NCBI RefSeq assembly: GCF_050948175.1
Contig: NC_135204.1
Span: 6,749,473-6,813,472, forward strand
Length of the DNA stretch: 64,000 nt
Reading direction: 5' to 3'
Source of the DNA: Xylocopa sonorina
Lineage: Eukaryota > Arthropoda > Insecta > Hymenoptera > Apidae
Below are positions 22,987-37,900 of the stretch, in pieces. Every line of letters begins with the position of its first letter. Position 1 is the first letter of the stretch. The notes beneath the pieces are model-generated. The model searched no databases, was not told the DNA's origin, and saw only the letters and a list, made by a program, of their open reading frames with translations. The translations under genes and the position numbers were made by a program.

Positions 22987-25900
22987 CTGCAATAGAACGC
23001 ATTCGCAAGTCAGTCCACCATTCCTTACTTAATTTGCTAATAGGTTAGTGTACGAGCGCGATAACGTAATCAGATCTTGTCAGATTGAAATAAGCACCGG
23101 AATGTTCGTGAGCTATGTTCTCCTGTGGCATCGATTCCTCGTTGCTGCCGCTGTTGGCCATAAGTCCTTCCGCTTCTACGACGTCTCGCGCCTCGTCAGC
23201 TTCTTCCTCGTTCGACAGGCATCCGGGAGTTACGCGGTGCATTTTCGCCGCGTTACTGAAGTCTACCAGTTTGTGATTGATCCACATCTCTGAGATGCAA
23301 CCTGACGGGCAAACGACAACTCAGATCGCGCGTAAAATTAATTACTCGCGATACAGTGGGAATAGTCCCTTAAATTGTCCAACTACTCTTCGACACGAAC
23401 AATACCTTGGAAGCTAGTGATGTTTCGCAAGTGAAACTCCGTGAACGCGACGTTTGCGACTTCTGGCGCGACTCCGCCGACGTACATGGGCGTGACGAGC
23501 TTCAGATACTCCTTCGGACCCTCGTTTATAATGCTCCTAGCAGGACCATTGTCTACCCTCATCGTGAAGTTCTTCTTGATCGCGAGAAGCTCCGCCATGT
23601 GGGGCTTCCCGTCTGCGACCATTTCGTAACTGTACATCGTCGAGGTTGGGTAGTTACCAACGTCGTACGAGACTCGGACACGACCGTTGAACAACTCGAC
23701 GGCGATGTGATCGCCGTTTTGCCCGTTGTAGAGGAGGACCCCGTTTTCCTGCGTGGTCGTGAAGACGATGGTCACGTTCGCCTCGGGCCTCATGCGTAGT
23801 GGCTCCAGCTCGACCAGCGAGCTGTTGTCCACGAAGCTCAAACTCGTCAGGTACTCGCATCGTTTTCCTTTAAACAGGTGTAGGATGGTACTTTACTCTT
23901 TGTACATTTTTTGGAATGTGGAAGGACAGTTATAGATGTTTTTCTCGAGAATTTAGAGTAACGAAAGGAATTACTTACCGGTGTAGCCGGGGTGGCACTG
24001 GCAAAGATAGTCCGCGGCGGAAGCGGGAGCCGGTTGGAAGCAGGCACCGTGCTGACAGTCATGGTGTGCACATGGACTAGTCTGTGGATAAAGCATGGCT
24101 GTCGAGGGTGCGGCTTCGCAATATCTCCCCGTGTATTCCGCCGCGCACTTACACTCGTAATTGTTTATGCCGTCGATGCAAGTAGCGCCGTTCTGAAAAG
24201 TAAAAGGAACAGAAATTTTTCATAGATTATTTTGGGGATGTTTTTTTAGAATAAAATTTTGGTAGAGTATCCATAAAGAAAGAGGATACAGTTTCCTTTT
24301 AAAGATCGTTGAAGGGGTAAAATGTACCTGGCACATATGATCAACGCAGTCATCCAGGTTGGTGGAACAGTTAAGGCCGATGAAGCCGATTGGGCATTCG
24401 CAGCTGTAGTGGGTCCCGTGATCGACGCATCGGCCCCCGTTCTCGCAGGGGTCGTGCCCTTTTGTGCAAAAGGGTATCTTCTCCTCGCAGTACTTGCCCA
24501 TAAATCCTGGAGTGCAGTCGCATCTGTAGGCTTGTACGAGATCGACGCAGGTTGCGTTATTCGCGCACTTGTTGTCCTCACAGTCGTCGACGTTGTTCTC
24601 GCATCGAAGTCCCTTGTACCCGGGGGCGCAGTCGCAACTGTCACACACCGACTGATCGTCAATCGAGACATTGACCGTGTCCTTCGATCGCGGTATATCC
24701 GCTAATCGAACTCTGGTCACGTAACCGATATATCGACGAATATATATTTCTTTTAATTATTGACACGTTTTTTTGGCATTTGGAATCTAATGGTGGTAGC
24801 ATTATCAAGCTTTTTAAATTTAAGTTTGCCAGAGGTTAGATTATTGAAGATCATATATATATGTTTATTAATATGGGGATAAATTAAAAATAGAAATTGA
24901 TGGTTGAGGTCTAATAAGGTCGAATAAGTAAATTTCAAATTTTTTAATAACTTTTGGAGGAGGAGACGGCGAAGCATAGTTGTTTCGTCGATAGATCGAT
25001 ACGTGTATCTGCTACTCTTCGGGGCTCACGTGCAGAGGTCCCGTTTTATTTATTCATACAACAGTGCACGCTTTTTGTACGTGCAGTTTACTGCTACTGA
25101 AACTACGTTTCATACTCTACTTATACGTTGAACAGCGCCTTTACAATGCAAATACGTTCCCCATTATTTTCCAGAACCTATTTCACCGCACAATATCGAA
25201 TTCCCCGAGTGTATATCGAAATATTCTTTTGCGAGATATCAATTCTTAAGGTGGACCCGTAAAGATCGACTTACACTACTAGATACCAAACTACTTCCAT
25301 CAACGTAGGTCTCTATTCAATGATTCAAATTCCGATTTCCTCGTGGTCAATGCAATACGACTACAATCGATACTCAACGCTATTGTCTCGCCAAATTGTA
25401 TACATTTACACTGGTAGTTTTCGTGCACGTCTACTCAATTTCTGATCAAAACTACTGTCTTCTTTTCGTGGAAGATTCGAAAGAAATCGCTGGAGCTACA
25501 GCAAATGCACAGGTTCAAACTCGTGATTAAGTGTCCGCAACGGATCCTAATCCATCCAGAAATGTCTATAATTGTTTCTTCAGTTATCAATGAATATTAA
25601 TAAAAAAACAGTCTGACAACTATAAAATGTGATAGAAAAAGGGTGTTGAAGTTTGATTAGAATCTGTCGCGGACGTTTCTACGGGCACCACTGAACGAGC
25701 ACATAGAGATCAGACCCGAACGAGCTTGCCAAAGATAGTCTACTATTCAATTAGTCGAGACGCTTGATACCTGAATCTTCCTTCTTCCAATACTTTACAA
25801 GTTCCGGTGTTCCGGCAAGGATTTCCATAGCACGCGTCAATTTTATGTTCACACCGGTCCCCATGATATCCTGGCGCGCACTTGCAACGGAACTTCCGGT

Positions 25901-28900
25901 CCGGGAGCGTCTCGCAAAATCCTCCGTTCTGGCATGGCGAAGTGTAGCACAGGTCGCACTTGGCCAGGACTTCGGCTGGCTGTTGGCTGGCTGCGCGGAA
26001 GAAAGGTCTACGATTAATGAGTAATTTTTAGTACCCCATTGTGACAACGGGCCAAAAAACCATGAACTAAACAGACTGCGTCACACGGGCCAGCGAGAAA
26101 TCAAAAACGTCGTACGCGCGTAGGAGATCGGTGCAGTCGTCGAGCAACAGCGGCCACCTCACCGAGAAATCTCCAATTTTATCGATCGACCCTTAACCAT
26201 CCACTGCGATCACTCATTTCCGTCTAAGTCGAACGTTACCAGCTGATGCTTAAGAAACGATAAAACTGAATTTCTCGCAACTAGCAATTTTTTCTGGGAA
26301 AAAAAACGACAAATGTCCCGACAATTGCGGTAAAGTGTAACAAATCGCTTATGTACGTACGTACACGTTCGAACCATAACGATTGGAAACCGCGAAGACC
26401 TTGCGATGCCCATGACCGAGCTAATGGCTCAACCCCCGACATTACCACCGCTGTCGGCCGCTGTTGCACGCGATCGCGATATCTGTCGAGGAAATACATA
26501 CTTTTGCATTGGAACGCGGCCGCGGGCGTTGTGAGCAGCAGCTTGTCCCTCATCGCCGGTGGCTCCATACACCTAGCGATGCCCGCCTCCACGTAGTCCT
26601 TCTTCACCCATTCGGCCAGCCAGCGCATGCTGCAGTCGCAGTAGAGCGGGTTGGACCCAAGGGCGCTGTGAACGGGCACAGGAAGCGGTGAGTTATCGGT
26701 CGCCGTTCGATCCGACGCATAACGCGGACGGGTTATACTCACAGCTGGGTTATTGATTGAAGATCCTCGAACGCGCCCTCGGGGATCACGGATATGTCGT
26801 TACCGTGCAGGGACCTGGTGTAAATCGATATTTTAAATGATCGTTATTGACCGTGATGAGACGGTCGGGGGTTTCTGTACCGTAACGTTGATTTTGCGGG
26901 AGGATAGTGGGTCTGGTAACGGGTGGACGTGAATTTCGTGGTGTCGGACTCGAAAGACTGTGCGGTTTGTTTTTCTTGTTCCTCTTGTGAAATGTGAAGG
27001 GTGTTCGTTTTTTCAAGTAGAAGAAGACGGTGTCGATGTTTTGTAATTACTCTAACGCTGTGCAATTGATGTGGTATCGATGTGTCGCGTTAAAATGCGT
27101 AATATTACACAGCGACGATAGAGTAACTTCGCTGTGCGTATGGGACATTAACACAATCTTACCAGCGGGATATTCATTAAACGTCCCTATTAATTCACCG
27201 GGACGTTTGTAAAGTATTGTTATTGCAGTCTATTAACATTCCAACGTAACAACAAGTCAATAGGCGCCCAGCGGCGGACATCATTAATTAGCAATACCGA
27301 CTACTATTATCACTAAACGGCATTAACTAATAAATAGAATTTGTACTTGGTCGAATTATTATTTGTCCGTGTAACGCGATAGACCCTTCCCCTTTGAAAT
27401 CGGCAATTTCGTATAAATTCGTAATATCACCCGATAAATCGTTCACGTTCATAGGTTCACGCATGCGCGCGTGATACTACGAATTAATTAGAATAATTAC
27501 AGCCGCGAGGAACGATCGTTCCTCAAATTGTACGTCGCAAAGAAATTAATAACCCGATCAGCGGAATAAACGCGGGACGGTAAATTACCAGACGGCTACG
27601 GCCGTCGAAACGACGCGGTCTCGCTCGTTAATTCAAACCAGATTGTTTCTACGACATCATCGTTTTCATTCGTCCCATTATCGAACTTCAACGCACGCCC
27701 CGCCATCGATCGTCCCTCGCTCAAATACATATTTACCGATCGCGGCGGGGTGAAACACGCTCTTTCGCGGTTCAGAAACGGTATTACATTGGAAGAAAAA
27801 TTACGTCCCTGTATTCACTGTCCCGCTTCTTCTGTTGCCTCATTTAACGCAATTCTTTCGGAGTAATTTATGGAAGGACATTTCCGAATATCGGATGAAC
27901 GAACGAACGTATAAATCGACGCGTTGCCCGCGAACAGTAACAATCGAAATAATTCGAGACTCACATTATTCGCAGCGATTTCAAACCGGCCAGAGCGCTT
28001 CGTTGCACACACTGCAGTTTGTTATAGCTGATGATTCTGAGAATAATGCAAAGAATGCAATTATTTTCTGGCAAACACTTTTCTAAAGACATTTTCTTAC
28101 TTTGTATACCTTGGATAAATGAAACTTACAAGTGAGACAGTTTGGTGAGATTTTTGAACGTGTCGTTCGACAGCATTTCAATTTGGTTGTTGCTCAGGTC
28201 CCTGGAAAGACAGAAAAAGGATAGAGCGCGTTAATCCCTTGGAATCTCTCGACGAGTGCGTGGACGAAACCACGAGGTGGTTACACGTGTATTTTATTTA
28301 CAGTTTAGTGAGAATCCTCAGGTGGTTCAGCCTCTCCGGCTGGATCGTCTTGATGTCGTTCACGTCCAAATAGAGCTCGGTGGTTTCCGGCGGAATCCCA
28401 CGTGGAATCTCTGTAAGGTCAGACCTCGAGCACCTCACCACTGACCCGGCGCAATTACATTGGGGTGGACAGTAATCGTCTCCGAGGCAACCCACGCTGT
28501 CGTCTGCGGTTCGTAAAGTAGACGATGGATCGTTAATCTCGGGATCAATTCGGGTGATCAAAGCCGCTGATCGTGGGAGGAGTCGCTTCGGAGGAACGAA
28601 CTCCAACTTTTTTACGAGACGCGTTAATATCGGATCGAAGTAGTTTGCGAGAATTTTCCATCTCCTCTCTAACTATTTCAGTGCTGATTTAGTTTCGAGG
28701 AACTCTTCGAGTTCGTTAAGACTTCATTTTATTAATGTTCGCGCAGTTATTGTTCGTGATGTCGAGGAAATTCATTTGATTAATCCTTCGTTCCTCCGAA
28801 GCGCGATAAAGAAGGATGTCTCAATGAGATTTAAAAACGAGCGAACAGATCGTACTATTGCATTTGAACTCGTGATGAGGGATGTCTTTGACGACCGCGT

Positions 28901-31900
28901 CCTTCAATCGTTCCGGATCGTGGCAGTGGCCAACAACGCCAGACATGTCGCGTTTCCTCAGCCATCCGGCGAACCACGCGAGATGACAATTACACGACAA
29001 AGGATTGGCTTGCATGTTGCTGAAAACGCGAAGCAATTTATTAGACTGTCATTAATTATGCGCACGGAAGCGCGGAATGCATTTTACGGAGGTAGCAGCC
29101 AGGCTCGGGGGGTGGAAGAATTAGGGTAGACTGCGGTAAAACGCGCCCGGACACACATAATAATTATTGAAATCGTATCACTATCTCATTAATATTGATA
29201 AACCGTAATTCGTGCTGTGATTCTGTAATACTATTACGATTAAATATTCACGTTGTAATAAAGCGAGTGTCTCTCGTCCAGATCATTATTAATTCTCGTA
29301 TTTTAATCCTGGACGATGTCCACGTATCTCTGTTCTCCGATATTTGGTAATAATGAATCAATTTCGTTGTCGATCGCTAATGAATGACAGTTTTCGATAT
29401 TTTTTCATTACTTCAACTCCATTTCGAAGCATCAGAATAATTCAAAGCTGTAGCAGTCTACATCTCCTCTGAAAAATTGTTACAAGACCTCAATTTTAAC
29501 TTTAACTACGTAATTACGTTGTATGTTATTGGAAGTGATTCGAATTGGAACGTCAATTTATCTGCAATTAATGGCCTGAATTGATCAAATGAAAGCGTTC
29601 AATAAATTCCCAGTGTTCTTGAAAAACAGAACGAAATTCGATAACAAATACGGAACCATCGCGGACCATACGTCGATTCAATTATACAACGATTAATTCC
29701 AATTAAAATAAAGAAACGCATTAAATATTCAGTGAAGCGGTAAAACACGGAACTTTTATTAAAATTAATGCGTTCGATGAAACCATGTGTCGATTCAATC
29801 GCATATCGATTAATTTCAATAAAAATAAAAAATACATCGAGGATTCACGTTCGATGAAATAATAACGTAAAGAAAAAAAAAAAGAACAGAAAGAAACGAA
29901 AACGCGTCCATTGAAAATGGACACGTTCAATAAACGTGCAATAATTCGGGAAAAAGGATACGAGATTCGATAACCCTTTCATATCCCCGGGCTATCGATT
30001 TTGCTCGGGGAAAAAAGAATAAATAAACGCGGAACGGTCTAGTAAAAGCCTCGCAGATCCGATGGATACTTACATGGTGCGTATGTGCGTCAATCCGTCG
30101 AACGAGCCGTGCATAACGCAGGTTATAGCGTTCCCGTGCAGGTTCCTGCGAAAACGACGTTCAACAGCCATATAGTTCTCCTTCCACTGGAGGTGATACC
30201 GTTTTATGAAGAGGCGTAAAAGTTTCTACTCACAGCGTCTTAAGATTCGTCAGCCCGGTGAACATCTTGTTGTGAACTTCCCTCAGCCTGTTCTCCGACA
30301 AGAGTCTGCGAAACGATGGCTCGTTATTGGCACGGTGACACTGGGCGAGGAGGGTGCGCGGAGGACGCGTAAAGTTGCGAAACGTTCGAGGGAAATATAG
30401 AAGGATATCGCTTAGGGGGGTTCCCTTTACGCGTCGATGGGAGTCGACGCTGGGCGAGCGTCGTCGCAGCCGTTGAAACCATGGAAAATGGCCGCAGAAG
30501 TTATCGTTGCGTCGCGCGCGGAAGTTGCACGGCTTTATTCTTCGATAAACTGTTCTTAGATGGAAACCAGTCAGCTTGAAATTGAATTTTATTGTCGCGC
30601 ACTGCGTACGCTTTCGCGTATTGTATAAGCATCTCGTTGGAGGGGAGGAAGCGTAATAAGTTACGGAATGTTTTCTGTCTTGGATTTTACTGTTTCGCTT
30701 GATTCCTGTCTTAAATCGAAGTAGAATTTACGATAATTCCTGAATCTTTCGAGTTTCGCTTTTTCGATCGTGTTTATAGAAATACGAATGTTTTGCAGAA
30801 TGTTTTACAATATGAATTGTATTTGAAAATTAACGCAGTGTTTTCTGATCGACGATGCGCGTTGAGCAAATATCCTTTCTTCAGCGAACGAACGCGTTTA
30901 TCATTCGATTTGTTTTTCCTCGGCGATAATGGTTATTTCGATTCATGCTTCGCGCTCGTCTGCACTAAAATACACGCGGGCAACAGCCACCCTCCGCCGT
31001 CCACCCCTCCCTCCGGCTATCTAATTAATCGACCCATTGTCCCGTTAATTGCCTTTGAAAATTAAATCCTATTCTGGTTCGTTAAAGCTCGTTTCAAAGT
31101 CCCGATCGAGTTAGGCACAAATAACGCAAGTAATCTCGACGGTCTGAATGCAGCCCCGTTATTCGAGATTTTCCCATCCGGCAGCGTTTCAGCCGGAAGG
31201 AAAAAAAATAAACAACGGCCCCGCGGCAAATTGAATTACATCATGTAAAACGTTGCTTACTTAATATTCCTGTATTCTTTAAATTCTTGGTTGAGTAATG
31301 TGAAAAAAGAACAGAGTACATTTTTGCTGAGAAATTAAGTTTTAAATTGGTTTCAGAAAGTCTTGGAATTTCGTTGTATCTGCCTGTTACATTTTACAAA
31401 GCAATCTTTTGTCATGCAGGATTTAATAAAAAGTTACAAATTGTAATTTTAAGGTAAATAGAAATCTGCAGATTTGGTATGGAAGATAAATACCTTCAGT
31501 AAATACCTAATTATTTAGATATTAATATTAGATATGGAAAAGAAAAGAAGACGATTAGAACACTGTAAGAGAGTACGAAAAGACTTACAGATCGGTTAAT
31601 TTGTGGGCGCCCTGGAAGGCCATCGCCTCGATGCGCGAGATTTTATTCTTCCTCAAGTCCAAGTGCTGCAGCTCTGGCAGCTTCTCGAACAGCCCGTCCG
31701 CTTTGATCTTATCCAGCTCATTGTTGGCCAACAGTCTGGGCGCGGGGACAAAAGAAAGCCGTGAGAGGACGGGAAAGTTAGAGTCTATCGTCAGCGTCCG
31801 ATACGGCGAGCAATTAATCGCGCTACGGGGCGTCGATCCATTAAACGAGTTCGAATAATTTATTTCGAATAATAGCCCGCCGTCCATTGTTCGAGCCCCT

Positions 31901-34900
31901 ACGCCATTTTGCACGGGCCAGCTTTTAATCGGATAATTATCTTGTCGGCCGTTTGAATTAATTTTCTCGCGCGAGAAGGGGGGGCAGATCGACGCTCGTC
32001 TCGATCGACTGATCTGATCGATCTACCCTTTTTATTCCGCCGTTTCCAACTCGAAACGCGCCATTGTCCACTTTTAATTTGCTGCTAATACGACTGGCAT
32101 TGTTTCACAGATAAATATTTGGTGGTCTCCAAAAGTTCTTTAATGAGACTTTCAAAAACGTAAATGAAGTGCTAATGGAATTAAAGTGTGTCCCAGTGTT
32201 TCATTAATTACTAGGTTCACTGCAAGTATTACGTACCAGGTACTTGCAGTTCCTGCAAGATCTGTTTAACAACGTATTCTAGACAGCCAGTAAATGCACC
32301 CTTACTCCATTCAAAGGATTGTCAGTGTATAGCATAACGACTAAAGAAGCAGGTCATCTAAATATGACCACGATTTAGGGCAATTAGTTCGCAGAGCGTC
32401 TCTACTCACAGGGTGGACGTGTAGATGGGCAGTTCCTTCGGTATCGATGTTAGTTCCTTGTTAGAGCAGTCGACGGTCGCGCCGTTGCAAACGCACGGTG
32501 CTGGACACTCTCCAGGCAGGATACACTCGCCAGCTCTCTTCGTCAAGAGCTCCTCGTCACCTAAGTAGATACAAACAGTCGGATACAAGATCCATTCCGA
32601 ACAGTTCGCGTCTGATCTGCCTTTCCTTATCAGGACCACAGAGTGTCGTTCTCGAATGAGTCAGTGATCACAGGACAATTGTCAAATAAAATCTCGATTC
32701 TCCCAAAATCGCTTTAATGTCATACTAAACGACACAGTGGTATATTGATACTGTTAACTCTGGCGAACTAGAGTACTATAACCGGGTGATGTCATAGGCC
32801 TGCCAGCTTTTACACCCCAAGTGGCGCAGCGGCGGTACGTTAAATGGCTCTCAGCTTTCGCAAAGTAGAAATCGCGCCGCCATTATGGAAGCACTCAACC
32901 TCAATTTATACAAAAATGCGTCTAATCCGTGAGAAAAATGGCGATTCTCACTGACCAATAGAGAAAAAGGGAGCACCCCGAAAAAATGTCCTCAGCGAGT
33001 TTCGATTCCGGATTATAGATCGTGAAAGCGTGAAGATCGATGGCAATAGAAGTATCCAGGTCGATCGTGACAACAGGGTGGTACGTACTGGCGGGAGGCG
33101 AAGCGTCTCGCGGAGAAAGTGGCCACGCGACGCGACGCGTGTGTAACCCGTTATTAAACGCGGTACGCAAATTACCGATATAATTACGCGCGTGTATCGC
33201 GGCGGACAATTTGTAACGCGGCGTATAATGCGATGATAAATCACCTGCGAGCGCGCGCGCGCGCGCATACGCGCCCGCACTCATACATAAACATATTCAA
33301 CGCGGGGCACGTGACATTCAACACTCAATTAACGTGCGAGAGAGCGAGCGCGGCACCGGGTCGATGCTTAATTTAATGATATCGCCGCCTACTACTGTTC
33401 ATTATCAAAATTTATAGCGGCCACGTTAGCATGGTAACCCGCCGCGCGTCTCGACTTCGATTAATCGTTCCGATCGTAGACAATTTGTCCTTCCCCTTTC
33501 CTCGTTTACTTTCGAGGATACTTTAACTTACGTTTATTTTTTCAGTTATTTTATTGCTTGTTAGTGAAAGATCACGCTTTGAGAACAAACGCGTAACCGA
33601 TGAGTCCATTTCCACCCTTTGAATTTACGCGAAATCGCAAAGATTCTCAAGTGAATCAGCTGGATCTCTAAATTGTTCGCGAAAGAAAATAAAGCGTCGC
33701 AAGGTCTGCGTTTCATCCGAATCAGCCAAAAATAGCTGGTGAAACAACGCGGGAAATCTGTTATAAATTTTTCCCGCGAACCAACCGGAACGTCTGCCGC
33801 TGCAACAGCCCCAAAAAAGTTGTCAGCGAGTTTCCGTCGCTCGCGCCCGCGTAAGTTCTCGTTCTCTGGAGAACGCGAGTTAACGAGATCGCACGCCGCT
33901 GTACGTACATAAATATAATAGATACGTGCCAGCGAAGCGTTTGTTTTCCGGTGTCGTTTGCCGCGCGACGTGGAAGCGGCTGCGGGGGTGGGACGCGATT
34001 ATATTCCGCGACGCCAAGTGCAATTAGGTTGGAATATACTGCCGCGAAAAGGAACGGCGCGACGACGTTTGCCGTTGTTATTCTTGAACACGCACGACTC
34101 GAGATCTACCGCGAGAAGGGCACGCTTTCTTGAGAATACTCTCGCGCCACTTATTTTCAGCCTGTCGTCTTCTGATCCGAGGGAATTCGTCTTCGGATTC
34201 GCGACCAAGTGAGAAGCACCTCGTTCGATCGTGCGACGAGGTTCGCGGGTGAATAAAATTTTGACGTCTTTTGTATCTGTAAAATTTTGTTTCACGATCC
34301 TTTGCAAATGTAGTGTTCGTAGAGGAGGATCGATTGTATTTCGAAATAATTTTGTTACAACCTCTGAACTGTCTGTGCACTGACTCATTTCTCGACGTAC
34401 ACCGAATACCTTCAGCAACTGTGTCTCTGTCGTCCAGAAGATGAAAGATATCCACGTGTATTTACCGACCTGCATCCACGATCCGGCGGCACGTTTCGAA
34501 GAGAAATATCTGAGAAATCGGGTCGTGCTTACCCTTACATTTGAACTTGTCGTCCCGCATCGAATCGATCTTCCGTTTCTGCGCCCTCTTCGGGGACTCG
34601 CACTTCGCCTGCGACGTCTCGATGGGGTGCGCGTGAAGGTACGCGTTCAGCCATCGCAGATTGCAGTCGCAGATGAACGGGTTCCTTGCCAAATGTCTGT
34701 CAGAAATTGCAAAACACCCTCGATACAATTTTACGTTCTTCCTCGTCGAATCGCGTGTGTAAACATTTTTTTAACGCTTCGTGAATGGTCCTTAAATTGT
34801 TACAACTATGGTTACATCAATATCGTCTCGCTGTTCATAAAATTTCTCATCTATTTTCATTGGCGAAAAAGCTCGAAAATACTATGAAATCGTACAATTG

Positions 34901-37900
34901 GTCGTCCACTGTCTTTAAAATGAAAATAAAAGTTGCGTCTATGTGATATTATTGAAATAACACGATCAATTTGTACGAAATCTAGCAATTTGCTCGCATT
35001 ATCACGAGACAATTGAGGAGGCTGAAAGAGTGTCAATCAGCGAGCAACCGAGCACGAATGCACCCTGTGTGCCACGGTGGCACGCAACGGTGGAAACGCA
35101 CGGTGACATGCGTTTCGCGATTCGATGCTGCGCACCGAGCCGGGTTCGTGGGAACGGCTCGAAGCGTTAAAGCCCTGGTAATTTGTATAAATTAACGGTT
35201 CAATGGTGGGATACAAACAGCGTTTGAATGCTTCGCAGATTGGCGAAAGTTCCATTGGCCAGGGATCTGATGTTGTTATCGTACAGCGACAACAGATTCA
35301 GGCTGGTCAGATCGCGGAACAGATCGGTTCGTATGCAGGATATCTCGTTCGCGTTCAGCAGCCTGAAAAGTTCGTTTTGTCTCGTCAGTTTACGCATCGG
35401 CTCTCTATCGATTGTCAATTTACCGTACGCTACTACTTGATTTACGAATCAGTTAATTGTAAATTTTCATGAAAAGAGCAGAAAATATCTGTCACGCGAT
35501 TTTGCTGAATTCAATGAGCAACTTTTTATATGAACAAATGGTTTGTCGTGTCAACTCACAGTAGCTGCAGATTGGTCAAGCCTTGGAACAATCCGCTGGG
35601 AAGTTCGGTGATTTTATTTCCGTACAATACTCTGCAATCAAAACCACGATTGGAGTCAATAAGCGCATTTCAATTTCGAGGTCTTCAATCGTGAATCCGC
35701 GAAGAGCTGAGAATCATAGCCGTCGAAAAAAAGCTATACTATTTCAAGTTACCTCGAAATATACTCAGGAAGTCCATAGAACGCAAAAATCAACGAACAC
35801 AAAAATAAAACAGGAAAGAGTGTTTCAGGGTTTTCCTATAAATCAAACTCTAATTGAAAAGTGATCGACTATATCTCTCAGTCTCGCGATGGTTGCGTAT
35901 CTGGTACGTACAGTGACTCCAGCGATTTCAATCCGTGGAACGCGTCAGCCGCCACCTTTTTAATCTGATTGTTGCTAAGGTCGCTGTTGACGAGCCATCC
36001 AGGAGCAAAGAGAAAAGAAGAGAGAAAAGGTTAGCAAAGGTTAAACGTTGTCAGACGGAAGAGAATCGCGTGGCGTACACGCGGGAACACAAATTGGATT
36101 AATCGGGGACGTCACTCACATTCTGCGCAGTTTTCTGTACGGGGAGAAGGCCTTCGGCGGGATTTCCGTGATGCTGTTCTGCTCCAAACGTCTGCGAATG
36201 ATTGACAACAGAGAGGATAAGTTAACAAACTTTCTGGCTCGCGAGCTGTTCGATTTTTCCCGCGTAAAAATTGCCTTCGACCAGAAATATGGGAAAAGCT
36301 ACTCGTACGTCGTATCAATTGCCTTTTATAAGCAATTTTGCGTGACGATTGCTGCATTGATACAAAATCTTCCAATAACGGTTAATAAAATACGAACAGG
36401 AAATAAAAAAATCGTATACAATTCTGTTTATGATTTGTAATCTTTACGCGGAAGATGAGATGAAGTCACGTTTACGAACAGTTCCGTGGTGTCCTCGGGT
36501 AGATGGGTGGGTACTTTCGTCAGGGAATTCTCCCTGCAGTCGACGATACCATCGGCGCAAATGCAAGGGTGCGGGCACTGCGGTTCTGCACTGCACTCTG
36601 ATCCTGTGCGCTCAACCAGCCCCGAACACTTGAACTCGTGCTCCTGCGTGCGAATAGGAACACCAACGTTCTCGGTAAAAAGATTCTTAACGTTACAAAT
36701 ATGTGAATGAGTTTTTCTGAGGTTAGGAAGTATTTTCGAAAGTGTATCGAACCTGTAAGTCGGTGATGTATCGATCTTTCAAATGAATGGGTGAAAAGCA
36801 GCGCGTGTGTTGGCTGAGACGCGGATTGCTTTTTAAATGGCGGGAGAGCCAGGCTAAGTGGCAGTCGCAAGAAAGTGGGTTGTCCACCAGCTTCAGCGTT
36901 CGCAAATGCGAGAAACCGCTCAGCATTTCTTTGCCAAGTGTTGTTAGTTTATTGTTGTTCAGCATTCTGTAACAATGTAACAAGAAGTTTAATTAATCCT
37001 TCTTTAATTTTCGTTATTCGATAAGGATTCGTTTACTCACAGTACTTCCAAGTCCTTCAGCTCTCGTATCGATGCCTCGTCGATACAGGTTAGCACGTTG
37101 TTGTCGAGTAACCTGATTAAAAAATTGATCAATTTTTATGTGGATGTCAGTTTTGTAATTTTATTTAATTAGTGAAACTCTGAATCGTAGCGATAGCAAT
37201 TCTTTATTCGAAGCGTCTGACTCGCGCGACTTATACTACTTAACGGATCAGGTGCCGTTGATCGGTTCTACTGGCCAGAGTTTAACCTTGTTCAGAGTTC
37301 CATTTGCTCGCAGATATCGAACTAGATTGGTTTCTGTACTCACAGAAATTTTAGGGATGATATTCCCCTGAGTGTTTTTGGTCCAATCGTGGCGATCTGA
37401 TTGTGGCTGAGGTCTCTGAAATATAAATGAGCATTACGGGTAAAGCGTACCATTAGTATCAAACATTGCAAGATTTTTCCTTCTCCTGTTATGGCGTTCA
37501 TCAAAAGGGAAACTTGGATAATTAAATTAATTATTAATTGATTTTATAGCAAACGTAATTTTTAATTATTTACGTTATTAGTTGGCGGCGATGCAATGAT
37601 GTATGTTCGATCGTGTATCGTTAAATGCAATTTTTAAAGAGAAGGAAAGCATCGAAGTTACTCGACAGCACAAAGCATGTAAGTTGAATTATTGCAGCGA
37701 TCGGAACGTTGACCTCTACGAAAGTTTTCTGTCTTCGAGCCAAAGGTCGATTTCCAATGGGTACGGGCACCGGTGTGTGTTCCACTTTGTCGTAGTTGGT
37801 CTCGAGTTCGCTCTACATATGATCAATTATTTAGAAACCTGTGGTCTGTCGCTATGACCCTCTCCGTATGGGAAATTGCACGGCAGACGATCGACAACTC

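Noticed and set aside
24246..24705. Open frames on both strands across the slit EGF exon
   Set aside because: Shadow frames of EGF3-EGF5; the frame with the EGF cysteine spacing is the real one.
34078..34475. Overlapping long minus-strand frames next to the slit domain 2 C-cap
   Set aside because: They lie in the intron after the C-cap exon and show no LRR or other motif; homology moves directly from KCKG to DEELLTKRAGEC.
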